Assembly: GCA_002368665.1 (NCBI GenBank)
Contig: DFEK01000002.1
Coordinates: 31,496-95,495 of the forward strand
Direction: 5' to 3'
Length of the DNA stretch: 64,000 bases
DNA from: Lachnospiraceae bacterium UBA3804
Lineage (GTDB): Bacteria; Bacillota; Clostridia; Lachnospirales; Lachnospiraceae
Both the position numbers and the translations under genes were made by a program. The notes beneath the pieces are model-generated. The model saw only the letters and a program-made list of their open reading frames with translations. It was not told where the DNA came from and made no database searches. This document shows positions 34,004 to 42,662 of the stretch, one piece after another. Position 1 is the first letter of the stretch. Each line of letters starts with the position of its first letter.

Positions 34004-35641
34004 ATGATTTCAGCAAACAATGTATCCCTGCGTTTCGGGAAAAAAGCTCTTTTTGAAGAAGTAAACATTAAGTTTACGGAAGGCAACTGCTACGGCTTAA
34101 TCGGAGCAAACGGCGCCGGTAAATCCACCTTCCTTCGCATTCTCTCCGGAGAACTGGAAACCACAACCGGTGATATTGCAATCACTCCCGGTCAGAGACT
34201 TTCCGTACTCGAGCAGGACCACTTCAAATACGACGAATATTCCGTAATGGATACGGTAATCCTGGGTAACCCCAGATTATACGAAGTAATGAAGGAAAAG
34301 GACGCCATCTACGCCAAAGAGGATTTCACCGATGAGGACGGAATCCGTGCCAGCGAACTCGAAGCCGAATTTGCCGAGATGGACGGATGGGAAGCGGAAT
34401 CCAATGCTGCGAACCTTTTAAACGGACTTGGTGTGGATACCGAATACCACTATTCCTTAATGAAGGACTTGGACGGTAATTTAAAGGTTAAGGTCTTGCT
34501 TGCCAAGGCGCTTTTCGGAAATCCGGACATTCTGCTTCTCGACGAGCCTACCAACCATTTGGATCTGGATGCGATCGCATGGCTTGAGGAGTTTTTGATC
34601 AATTTTGAAAATACCGTCATCGTGGTATCCCACGACCGTTATTTCTTAAATAAAGTCTGCACGCATACCGCGGATATCGACTACGGAAAGATCCAGCTCT
34701 ATGCCGGCAACTACGATTTCTGGTATGAATCCAGCCAGCTTCTGATCCGCCAGATGAAGGAAGCCAACCGTAAGAAGGAAGAAAAGATCAAAGAGTTACA
34801 GGAATTCATCTCCCGTTTCTCCGCCAATGCTTCCAAATCCAAGCAGGCGACATCCAGAAAAAGAGCTTTGGAAAAGATCGAACTTGATACGATCAAACCC
34901 TCCAGTCGTAAGTATCCCTACATTGACTTCAGACCCGACCGTGAGATCGGAAACGAAGTGCTTACCGTGGAAGGAATCAGCAAGACCATTAACGGTGAAA
35001 AGGTTCTGGATAATATCTCCTTTATCTTAAACCGTGACGACAAAGTCGCATTCGTCGGAAGCAACGAAATCGCAAAGACGACACTCTTCCAGATTCTTGC
35101 CGGAGAGCTCGAGCCCGACGAAGGAACCTATAAATGGGGTGTCACAACCTCCCTGGCATATTTCCCGAAGGATAACACCAAGGAATTCGATAACGATCTG
35201 ACCATCGCCGACTGGCTGATGGGCTACTCTCCCGTTAAGGACATCACTTATGTCCGCGGTTTCCTAGGAAGAATGCTTTTTGCCGGCGAAGACGGTGTGA
35301 AGAAAGTCCGCATCCTCTCCGGTGGCGAGAAAGTCAGATGCCTATTAAGTAAAATGATGATCAGCGGTGCAAACTGCTTAATCTTGGATGAGCCGACCAA
35401 CCATTTGGACATGGAATCCATCACCGCATTGAACAACGGCTTAATCAAGTTCCCCGGTGTGGAACTCTTCTCCTGCCATGACCACCAGTTTGTACAAACG
35501 ACCGCAAACCGTATCATGGAGATTATGCCGAACGGATCGTTGATCGATAAGATGACGACATATGACGAATACCTTGAAAGCGATGAGATGGCAAGAAAGA
35601 GAACCATCTACATTGCAAAGCGTGAAGACGACGAGAATTAA
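34004..35641 (+). CDS. ABC-F family ATPase (YkpA/YbiT-like)
   Basis: A 545-residue soluble protein with two ATP-binding cassettes and no membrane helices, so it acts on the ribosome rather than as a transporter. The first Walker A is GANGAGKST and the second is GSNEIAKTT, a variant usual in this subgroup. Signature loops are DGNLKVKVLL (weak) and LSGGEKVRCLL. The LLLDEPTNHLD and LILDEPTNHLD Walker B motifs are both intact. The linker (about 235-290) is Lys-rich. Members rescue or regulate translation, some giving antibiotic resistance; this one looks like a housekeeping type. Start preceded by AAAGGAA. Confidence 0.93.
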   Translation: MISANNVSLRFGKKALFEEVNIKFTEGNCYGLIGANGAGKSTFLRILSGELETTTGDIAITPGQRLSVLEQDHFKYDEYSVMDTVILGNPRLYEVMKEKDAIYAKEDFTDEDGIRASELEAEFAEMDGWEAESNAANLLNGLGVDTEYHYSLMKDLDGNLKVKVLLAKALFGNPDILLLDEPTNHLDLDAIAWLEEFLINFENTVIVVSHDRYFLNKVCTHTADIDYGKIQLYAGNYDFWYESSQLLIRQMKEANRKKEEKIKELQEFISRFSANASKSKQATSRKRALEKIELDTIKPSSRKYPYIDFRPDREIGNEVLTVEGISKTINGEKVLDNISFILNRDDKVAFVGSNEIAKTTLFQILAGELEPDEGTYKWGVTTSLAYFPKDNTKEFDNDLTIADWLMGYSPVKDITYVRGFLGRMLFAGEDGVKKVRILSGGEKVRCLLSKMMISGANCLILDEPTNHLDMESITALNNGLIKFPGVELFSCHDHQFVQTTANRIMEIMPNGSLIDKMTTYDEYLESDEMARKRTIYIAKREDDEN

Positions 35642-35655
35642 ACCAAATGACATGC

Positions 35656-35777
35656 AGCCGATTGCACTATTTTGACGAGGTTCGGATGCCACTTCGCAAC
35701 CCAAAATATATTTTCCGAATATAGACTATGTATTGCGAAGTCGGTAACTCACCTCTTACAAAATGTGCCAATCGGCT
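35656..35777. repeat. 122-bp nested inverted repeat (fold-back element or structured RNA)
   Basis: The gap between the ABC-F and PHP-HAD genes is almost wholly an interrupted palindrome. AGCCGATTG (35656-35664) pairs with CAATCGGCT (35769-35777); CAC with GTG; ATTTTG with CAAAAT (35759-35764); GAGGT (35677-35681) with ACCTC (35751-35755); ACTTCGCAA (35691-35699) with TTGCGAAGT (35733-35741). The tip is AT-rich and includes the palindrome AAAATATATTTT. There is no T run after it as in a terminator and no clear target-site duplication. No gene is seen. Confidence 0.75.
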
Positions 35778-35809
35778 ACTGTATTTTCAAACGATAAAAA
35801 AGGACAATT

Positions 35810-37474
35810 ATGCGCTCAATTGATTTACATGTACATTCCACATACTCGGACGGAACGATGAGCCCCGCGGAACTTCTGAAACTCGCAGAGGAAAAAGGTC
35901 TTGCGGCCTTTGCACTGACGGACCATGATGCAACCAACGGACTGGACGAATTACTTACTCTCTCCGCCGCATCCAATGTGGAAGTCGTTCCGGGAATCGA
36001 AATCACCACTGCCGTTCCGGGCAAGGATATTCATGTTCTCGGATACTATATCAATTACCATCGTCCCGAATTACAGAAATTTCTGAAGGACCTGATCCGG
36101 AAACGTGAGGATCGCAACATCAAAATGTGCGAGCGTCTTCACGACGCCGGTCTTTCCATCACATACGAAGCGCTTCGTGCTTCGGTTCTTCCGAATACCA
36201 TTTTAACCCGTGCGCATTTCGCCAGATTTCTGCTGGATGCAGGGGATGTATCTTCTATGCAGGAAGCTTTCAGCCGGTATTTGGGAGACCGTTGTCCCAC
36301 CTATGTACACAGAGAAAAAGTATTGCCCGAAGAAGCCGTGCGGATGATCCGCTCCGTCGGAGGTGTGCCCGTTCTGGCACATCCGATCCTGTACCGCTTC
36401 TCCGACGAACGCCTGGAGAAATTGGTCGCTTCCCTTAAAGACGCCGGTCTTGCCGGAATCGAAACCGTATACAGCACTTACCTTCCCGCGGAAGAACGTC
36501 AGATCCGCACACTTGCGAAAAAGTATAATCTTCTCATGACCGGAGGCAGTGATTTCCACGGAAGCAATAAGCCTCACATTCAGTTGGGATGCGGTATGGG
36601 CAAACTCTTTATTCCGGATGAATTCTTAGACGGAATCAAAGCGGAATATCTGCGTAACTATACATCCGACCAACCCGGGCTTTTAAGTTTCGATATGGAC
36701 GGCACCCTGCTTGATGACACCAAGCAGATTACTCCCGCCACCAGAACCGCTCTGGAGCATGTTCTTGATAAGGGCTATGCTTTTACCATTTCCACGGGAC
36801 GGCCCTTAACCAGTATCTTACGCTTGGTGGACTCTTTGGACCTTCGCAGATACAATCCTTTAATCTCCGCATTTAACGGCGGATGTGTTTATGACTTAAG
36901 CAAAGAAGAAATCATATACAGTGAAACGCTTACGGAAGAAGTCGCTTCCGGAATCGTTTCCATGGTAAAAGAAGCAGGCCTTCACTTCCATACCTATACG
37001 GAACGCGAAGTGATCTGCGAACACGATACCGAGGAGGTCCGCTTCTATTCCAACTATGTAAAAATGGAATATCGTGTCTGTGAAGATGTTTTAAAAGAAG
37101 AACCCAGACCGTATAAATTCATCACCATGCACTTAACCGACCGCTCCGTTTTGGAAGATATGAAGTCGAAGATTATGGCAAAATACGCAGATGATGTACA
37201 GTGTATTTTCAGTAACGATATGTTCCTCGAGATTATTCCGAAGACCTCCGGTAAAGATGTGGCTCTTCGCATGATGTGCAATCTTCGCAATGTTCCCTTC
37301 GAGCGCTCCTACGCGTTCGCCGATCAGGATAACGATATTTCCATGCTGTCTGCCGCTGCGCACGGTGTAGCCATGGTAAACGGCTCCTTGGGCGCCAAAA
37401 AAGCCGCCGATTATATTACCTTTCAAGATAATAATCACGACGGCCTGGTTCCGTTCCTGGAAGCACTCGTTTAA
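35810..37474 (+). CDS. PHP-domain phosphoesterase fused to Cof-type HAD phosphatase
   Basis: A 554-residue fusion. Residues 1-280 are a PHP domain of the YciV/RNase AM type, with metal-binding motifs DLHVHSTYSDG, LTDHDATNG, the LAHP His and GGSDFHG. Residues about 288-554 are a Cof-like HAD hydrolase with FDMDGTLLDD, STGRP and the C-terminal ADQDNDISML. The PHP part likely removes phosphate from nucleoside bisphosphates or degrades short RNA ends; the HAD part dephosphorylates small phosphates such as sugar phosphates or flavin mononucleotide. Both active sites look intact, suggesting sequential or parallel dephosphorylation. Start after AAAAAGGA; convergent with the Dabb gene with no gap. 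Confidence 0.9.
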   Translation: MRSIDLHVHSTYSDGTMSPAELLKLAEEKGLAAFALTDHDATNGLDELLTLSAASNVEVVPGIEITTAVPGKDIHVLGYYINYHRPELQKFLKDLIRKREDRNIKMCERLHDAGLSITYEALRASVLPNTILTRAHFARFLLDAGDVSSMQEAFSRYLGDRCPTYVHREKVLPEEAVRMIRSVGGVPVLAHPILYRFSDERLEKLVASLKDAGLAGIETVYSTYLPAEERQIRTLAKKYNLLMTGGSDFHGSNKPHIQLGCGMGKLFIPDEFLDGIKAEYLRNYTSDQPGLLSFDMDGTLLDDTKQITPATRTALEHVLDKGYAFTISTGRPLTSILRLVDSLDLRRYNPLISAFNGGCVYDLSKEEIIYSETLTEEVASGIVSMVKEAGLHFHTYTEREVICEHDTEEVRFYSNYVKMEYRVCEDVLKEEPRPYKFITMHLTDRSVLEDMKSKIMAKYADDVQCIFSNDMFLEIIPKTSGKDVALRMMCNLRNVPFERSYAFADQDNDISMLSAAAHGVAMVNGSLGAKKAADYITFQDNNHDGLVPFLEALV

Positions 37475-37771
37475 TTATACTTCATAGTCAAAGCAGCTGC
37501 GTACAGACGTATACGGACGGACTTTCGTATTTGCCACTTCCACATGCGCAGGATGAACTGCGTATCCTTTCAATGCTTCTTCACTCTCCAGTGTGGAATC
37601 CAGCATCAAATCCATATTGGAACTGCTAAGTCCCCCGGTAATCACTTTGATATCGATCAGTCCGGGAACCACTCCCTTCAATCCCTCCAGACCCTCTTTG
37701 ATTCCGGCCTTTACTTCATCCTTATTCGCAACTTCTTCTTTCAGACTCCAGAGAATAACATGTTTAACCAT
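37475..37771 (-). CDS. Dabb-domain (stress-responsive A/B barrel) protein
   Basis: A 98-residue protein opening MVKHVILWSLK with the HP-H-EV segment near residue 75, typical of the dimeric alpha/beta barrel Dabb family. Family members are stress-linked or bind small hydrophobic ligands; the substrate here is unknown. It is the last gene of a long minus-strand run and its stop abuts the stop of the convergent PHP-HAD gene. Confidence 0.85.
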   Translation of the reverse strand: MVKHVILWSLKEEVANKDEVKAGIKEGLEGLKGVVPGLIDIKVITGGLSSSNMDLMLDSTLESEEALKGYAVHPAHVEVANTKVRPYTSVRSCFDYEV

Positions 37772-37785
37772 CTTTTTTTCCTTTC

Positions 37786-38472
37786 TTATTTGATTTTCAG
37801 ACTTCTTAAATAATCTTTCTGCTTTGGTGTAATGCGATAACTTTCTATCGCCTTCTGAATCGTCTTATTATGTGTCCAAACGTCCAGTTTCCGCTCTTCG
37901 ATAAACGGCAGAATGCTCTCATACTGCTTTGCCAGAGCCGTCGCAAAATACCACGCGATCATCATGTTGATATAGTATTCGTCCGAACGGATCTTCGCAA
38001 CCATCTTCGGATATGCCACATTGAAATCCGCATCCAGAAAATGTTCCATCAGCATTTTTATCCCGAAGCGGACCGTGTAGGTATGCTTGGATTTCAGCCA
38101 TATCTTTACCTGCTTTAGAAGCTCTTCTTTATGCTTTCCGAAAATCTTCGGCGACATCTGATCACAGGTAGCCCAGTTGTCGACATACGCAAGGAATTTG
38201 TCGCATTCTTCCATGCAGAAATCGTAATCCTTACAGTACGAGAGAATAAATGCATGCAGCTGATTCTCATCGAAATATTTGTGCGGCAGTTCCTTCAGAA
38301 AATCTCCTACATCTTCTCTTTGTACATATTCTTTGGCAAGATTTCGAAGAGCCGGTGTCCTGACGCCGATAAAATACGAAGCATCCACGGTCGGGATCAG
38401 TTTGGACTGAAAGACCTGATATGCATCGTCCTTTTCTTTAAAAAGTCTGTCCTTAATTTCCTCTGTGATCAT
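37786..38472 (-). CDS. DNA alkylation repair protein, AlkD family
   Basis: A 228-residue all-helical HEAT-like repeat protein. The segments YFIGVRTPALRNLAK, VDNWATCDQ and RFGIKMLM match the AlkD-type DNA glycosylases that remove bulky or charged alkyl bases without base flipping; the Trp-Ala-Thr-x-Asp cluster contains the catalytic Asp. Start preceded by GGGGAAG. It sits in a repair-minded group with an exonuclease III and Maf. Confidence 0.88.
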   Translation of the reverse strand: MITEEIKDRLFKEKDDAYQVFQSKLIPTVDASYFIGVRTPALRNLAKEYVQREDVGDFLKELPHKYFDENQLHAFILSYCKDYDFCMEECDKFLAYVDNWATCDQMSPKIFGKHKEELLKQVKIWLKSKHTYTVRFGIKMLMEHFLDADFNVAYPKMVAKIRSDEYYINMMIAWYFATALAKQYESILPFIEERKLDVWTHNKTIQKAIESYRITPKQKDYLRSLKIK

Positions 38473-38491
38473 TTCATTCTTCCCCGTAACG

Positions 38492-39115
38492 TTAAGGAGT
38501 CGGAAGTCCGAGTTCCTTTAATGCTGCATTGATTTCCTTGGATTTTAATCCGTTGGTCGTTGTAATATTGACGATCCTGGTTCCGTCCAAATAAATTCCG
38601 CCGTAAATATAGCTGATCGTTTCTTTGTCGGAGAACAGATTCCCGGTGGATGCACGCATAACAAAATCCGACAGGAAAAAGGAATCCGGAACACTGACAT
38701 TATATAAAATACATGCCCTTCCATGCTTGGCGTCGCTTACGGTTTTAATCTTCCCTTTTGCATCCCCGCTTTTCTTTAAATATACCGCATAGGCATAATA
38801 ATCGCTCATGATACTTGTGGCATCCGCCGCACTCGAACAGTCACGATATACATAGTTGACATCCATGTTTAAATTTGCTTTTTTATCCGTCAGACTCTTT
38901 ACGGCAAACAGCTCGGTATAAGGCTGAACGCCGGCCTTGGCCATCATTTTCTGATCAAGTTCTCCGACCTGGTATCCGAGTTTTTGAATCTGCTTTTCCT
39001 GCTCCGCCCTTCCGGGAATGGAGAAGCGTTTATCCGCACCGTTTAAGTAAACGATAACGAATCCCAATGCAGCGATTAAAACAAAGACGGCAATCGGTAT
39101 GATCGCTTTTTTCAT
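38492..39115 (-). CDS. Hypothetical single-pass membrane-anchored protein
   Basis: A 207-residue protein I do not recognise. The ATG at 39115 follows GGGGGA; an upstream TTG is unlikely. It has an uncleaved-looking N-terminal helix (about 5-25) without a lipobox, then an extracytoplasmic alpha/beta domain (VGELDQKMMAKAG, DVNYVYRDCSSAADATS). Two Cys residues in the mature part could be redox active or structural. It lies between the alkD-like and exonuclease genes, with no functional hint from its neighbours. Confidence 0.65.
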   Translation of the reverse strand: MKKAIIPIAVFVLIAALGFVIVYLNGADKRFSIPGRAEQEKQIQKLGYQVGELDQKMMAKAGVQPYTELFAVKSLTDKKANLNMDVNYVYRDCSSAADATSIMSDYYAYAVYLKKSGDAKGKIKTVSDAKHGRACILYNVSVPDSFFLSDFVMRASTGNLFSDKETISYIYGGIYLDGTRIVNITTTNGLKSKEINAALKELGLPTP

Positions 39116-39154
39116 GATTAAATCCCCCTTACACAAATCACACAACAAATGCTT

Positions 39155-39910
39155 CTATTCCGAAAGCTCCAGCTCCACCGGGCAATGGTCCGAACCCATG
39201 ACCTCTGGGTGGATTTTGGCTTCTTTAATCCGGTCTTTTAATTTCTCGGATACTACGAAATAGTCGATACGCCATCCGGCGTTTTTCTCCCTTGCATGGA
39301 ACATATAGGACCACCAGGAATAGGCATCCTTCGTATCGGGATAGAGATAGCGGAACGAATCCACATATCCGCTTTCCAGAACCTTCGTAAAGCAGGCTCT
39401 TTCTTCATCCGTAAAACCGGCATTGCCGCGGTTCGACTTGGCGTTTTTTAGATCGATCTCCTGATGCGCTACATTTAAATCACCACAGTAGATGACCGGT
39501 TTCTTTTTTTCGAGTTTCAAAATGTATTTTAAAAATGCATCCTCCCAGGTCTGGCGATAGGCAAGCCGCGTCAATTCCCGCTGCGCATTGGGAACATATA
39601 CGACGATAAAGTAAAAGTCTTCATACTCCGCCGTAATCACGCGTCCCTCATGGTCATGCTCTTCGACGCCGATACCGTAGGTAACCTTGAGCGGCTCTGT
39701 TTTCGTAAACAGCGCTGTTCCGGAATAGCCTTTTTTCTCCGCATAGTTCCAGTACTGATGATATCCCGGCAGGTCAAGATCATGCTGTCCTTCCTGGAGT
39801 TTCGTCTCCTGTAAGCAGAAAATATCCGCGTCCAGTTCGTTGAAGGAATCCATGAATCCCTTGGTCAGGCAGGCTCTTAACCCGTTTACGTTCCATGAAA
39901 TCAACTTCAT
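39155..39910 (-). CDS. exoA: Exodeoxyribonuclease III / AP endonuclease
   Basis: A 251-residue endonuclease/exonuclease/phosphatase family enzyme. SWNVNGLRA, LQETKL, GDLNVAH, SWWSYMF...RIDYFVVS and GSDHCPV are the full active-site set. It cuts at abasic sites in base excision repair and trims 3' ends. Its ATG overlaps the Maf stop (TAATG), so the two are translationally coupled. Confidence 0.97.
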   Translation of the reverse strand: MKLISWNVNGLRACLTKGFMDSFNELDADIFCLQETKLQEGQHDLDLPGYHQYWNYAEKKGYSGTALFTKTEPLKVTYGIGVEEHDHEGRVITAEYEDFYFIVVYVPNAQRELTRLAYRQTWEDAFLKYILKLEKKKPVIYCGDLNVAHQEIDLKNAKSNRGNAGFTDEERACFTKVLESGYVDSFRYLYPDTKDAYSWWSYMFHAREKNAGWRIDYFVVSEKLKDRIKEAKIHPEVMGSDHCPVELELSE

Positions 39911-40488
39911 TAAAGCAATTTCCTTTCTCTTAAAATATGGCAGAATTCTCCGATAGGAAAGCCGACCACATTGGCATATTCACCTTCTATCGAAGTTACA
40001 AATGCGCCTCCCAGTCCCTGAATGCCATATGCTCCCGCCTTATCCATCGGCTCTTTGGAAGCGATATAGCGCTTGATCTCCTCATCGGATATCGTATCGA
40101 AAACCACCTTCGTTTCGTTTGCGAAAGTGATGGTCTCATCACCCAAAAGAATGGTTACACCGGTATAAACGCTGTGCGTATCCCCGCTTAACGATTTCAG
40201 CATCCGGAACGCATCCTCTTCATCCTTCGGTTTTCCAAGGATCTCTCCTTTATGGAAAACCACGGTATCCGCGCCGATAACGGCCGAATCACCATCCGCT
40301 CCTTTGGCGGAGAGTTCTTCTTTCACCGCCGCAGCCTTAATCAGAGAAAGCCTTTTTACCAGCTCATCCGGTGAAAGGCTTTCTTCTATGTTTTCATCCG
40401 CATCGCTTACCATCACTTCAAAAGTAAGACCTACCTGAGTTAGAAGCTCTCTCCTTCTCGGAGATGCGCTCGCAAGAATCCACTTCAT
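39910..40488 (-). CDS. maf: Maf-like nucleoside triphosphate pyrophosphatase
   Basis: A 192-residue Maf protein. SASPRRRELL, the GADTVV segment and QGLGGAFV are the family motifs. Maf proteins hydrolyse non-canonical or modified nucleotides such as dTTP, UTP or m5-modified pyrimidine triphosphates and affect septum formation in some Firmicutes. Start after CGGAAGGA; 22 bp downstream of ppk. Confidence 0.95.
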   Translation of the reverse strand: MKWILASASPRRRELLTQVGLTFEVMVSDADENIEESLSPDELVKRLSLIKAAAVKEELSAKGADGDSAVIGADTVVFHKGEILGKPKDEEDAFRMLKSLSGDTHSVYTGVTILLGDETITFANETKVVFDTISDEEIKRYIASKEPMDKAGAYGIQGLGGAFVTSIEGEYANVVGFPIGEFCHILRERKLL

Positions 40489-40510
40489 GATTTTTCCTTC
40501 CGATTCCGTA

Positions 40511-42652
40511 TTATTTACCGGGGTTTGTTTCGGGAACGAAGACCCTGGTATTCTTTACATCTTTCTTTGCCGCTTCGAATTTCTCCAGCGCCTCCCTGCA
40601 GAATGCATCCTGCGAACCGAAAAGCACTTTGCCGCGCTTGTCAAGCTTGGCATAACTTCCGTCGGGCTGTAAGAAATATGCTTTTAAATTGTCTTTCAAT
40701 TCCGCATCGAGAATATGTCTTAATCTCTCCGTAAGTTCCGGTGCCTCCACAGGGAAGAGAATCTCCACTCTTCGCTCCAGATTTCTCGGCATCCAGTCCG
40801 CAGAACTTAAATAAAACTCTTCGTTTCCGCCGTTTCGGAAATAATAGATACGGCTGTGCTCCAGATAGTTTCCGACGATCGAATGCACCGTGATATTGTC
40901 GGAAACGCCCGGAATACCGGTCTTTAAGCAGCAGATACCGCGCACGATCAGATCAATCTTAACGCCCGCATTGGAGGCTTCATAAAGTGCCATAATGACA
41001 TCCTGGTCGCAGAGGGAATTCATTTTGGCAATAATTCTGCCCTCTTCTCCGTTTACGGCATGCTCTTTCTCCCTGCCGATCAGTGCAAGGAATTTATCCT
41101 TCATCCAAAGCGGCGCCAGGGAAAGCTTGTTCCAGCCTTCCGGTTCGGAATATCCGGAGAGCATGTTAAAGACTGCCGTTGCATCCTCACCGATGGCTTC
41201 GTTACAGGTAAAAAGTCCTAAGTCGGTATAGAGCTTTGCCGTGGCATCGTTATAGTTTCCGGTCGCAAGATGAACGTATCTGCGAATTCCATCTTCTTCT
41301 CTTCTGACTACAAGTGTAATCTTACTGTGGGTTTTTAAGCCGACCAGACCGTAGATAACGTGACAGCCTGCTTTCTCAAGCTTCTTTGCCCAGACGATAT
41401 TGTTCTCTTCGTCAAAGCGCGCCTTCAATTCCACTAGTACGGAAACCTGTTTGCCGTTTTCGGCCGCTTCCGCCAGTGCCGCGATGATGGGCGAATTACC
41501 GGAAACACGGTAAAGCGTCTGCTTGATGGCAAGCACATCCTTATCCCTTGCCGCTTCCTTAATGAAGTTTACAACCGGTTCGAAACTTTCATAAGGGTGA
41601 TGCATCAGAATGTCTTTCTTCCGGATCGAAGCGAAAATATCCTCGTCGGGATCGATATCAAGAACCGGAATCGGTGAGAACTTCGGTGTTTTATACTCAT
41701 CGAATCCTTCCAGCCCGTATACTTTCATGAAAACGGTCAAATCCACCGTTCCGTCGATCTTAAAGATATCCTCCTCTTCAATCTGCAGTTCTTCCACCAG
41801 GATCTTAAGGAGTTTCTTCGGAATCGTATCCTGCACTTCAAGGCGGATGGCCTTGCCCCACTGACGGCGTTTTACCTGCTTCTCGATTTCTTTTAAAAGA
41901 TCTTCCGCTTCATCTTCGTCGATCGAAAGGTCGGCATTACGCATGATACGGAAAGGCGATGCACAGATTACGTCATAATTTAAGAAAAGCTTACTGATAT
42001 TGCGCTCGATCACTTCCTCTAAGAAAATGATCTTCTTTCCGTCCTCAGAGGGAAGGTTTACGATTCGGTTTAAAACGCCGGGCACCTGGACCGTGGCGAA
42101 TTCGGTTTCCGCTTTTGCTCCGTCTTTGCCTTTGGATTTGCGCTTTACAAGTGCTCCGATATTTAAGGATTTATTGCGGATTAACGGAAAAGGTCTCGAA
42201 GAATCCACTGCCATCGGCGTCAGCACGGGATAAATGTTTTCCTCAAAATACTCATCCACAAATGCGCCCTCTTCTTCGGATAATTCCTCATGCGAGCGAA
42301 CCACGGTAAGTCCGACCTCGGAAAGTGCAGGAATCAGACTGCGGTTATATGTGGAATACTGGCTGTTTACCAGTTCATGTGTCTTTACACTGATGGCAGC
42401 CAGCTGCTGTTTGGGTGTCATGCCGGCAATGTCTTTCTTCGTATAACCAGCATCCACCATATCTTTTAAGGATGCCACACGAACCATGTAAAACTCATCC
42501 AGGTTCGAAGATACGATGCTTAAGAATTTCAAACGCTCAAACAAAGGAATCGTTTTATCCTTGGCTTCGCCCAGAATTCTTTCGTCAAAACTAAGCCACG
42601 ACAATTCCCTGTTTAAATAATATTCCGGATTTTTCAGATTTAAGCCTGCCAT
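40511..42652 (-). CDS. ppk: Polyphosphate kinase 1
   Basis: A 713-residue PPK1 making polyphosphate from ATP. The opening NRELSWLSFDERIL, the autophosphorylated His in HLATGNYN (near 460) and a second essential His in LEHSRIYYF (near 595) are intact. The ATG at 42652 follows GAGG; an upstream GTG is less likely. It is 10 bp after ppx, the usual pairing of synthesis and breakdown of polyphosphate. Confidence 0.97.
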   Translation of the reverse strand: MAGLNLKNPEYYLNRELSWLSFDERILGEAKDKTIPLFERLKFLSIVSSNLDEFYMVRVASLKDMVDAGYTKKDIAGMTPKQQLAAISVKTHELVNSQYSTYNRSLIPALSEVGLTVVRSHEELSEEEGAFVDEYFEENIYPVLTPMAVDSSRPFPLIRNKSLNIGALVKRKSKGKDGAKAETEFATVQVPGVLNRIVNLPSEDGKKIIFLEEVIERNISKLFLNYDVICASPFRIMRNADLSIDEDEAEDLLKEIEKQVKRRQWGKAIRLEVQDTIPKKLLKILVEELQIEEEDIFKIDGTVDLTVFMKVYGLEGFDEYKTPKFSPIPVLDIDPDEDIFASIRKKDILMHHPYESFEPVVNFIKEAARDKDVLAIKQTLYRVSGNSPIIAALAEAAENGKQVSVLVELKARFDEENNIVWAKKLEKAGCHVIYGLVGLKTHSKITLVVRREEDGIRRYVHLATGNYNDATAKLYTDLGLFTCNEAIGEDATAVFNMLSGYSEPEGWNKLSLAPLWMKDKFLALIGREKEHAVNGEEGRIIAKMNSLCDQDVIMALYEASNAGVKIDLIVRGICCLKTGIPGVSDNITVHSIVGNYLEHSRIYYFRNGGNEEFYLSSADWMPRNLERRVEILFPVEAPELTERLRHILDAELKDNLKAYFLQPDGSYAKLDKRGKVLFGSQDAFCREALEKFEAAKKDVKNTRVFVPETNPGK

Positions 42653-42662
42653 ATACACCTCG

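Noticed and set aside
34004..35641. Second Walker A of the ABC-F protein (GSNEIAKTT) as a damaging mutation
   Set aside because: This variant is usual in the YkpA/YbiT-like subgroup, so it is a family feature.
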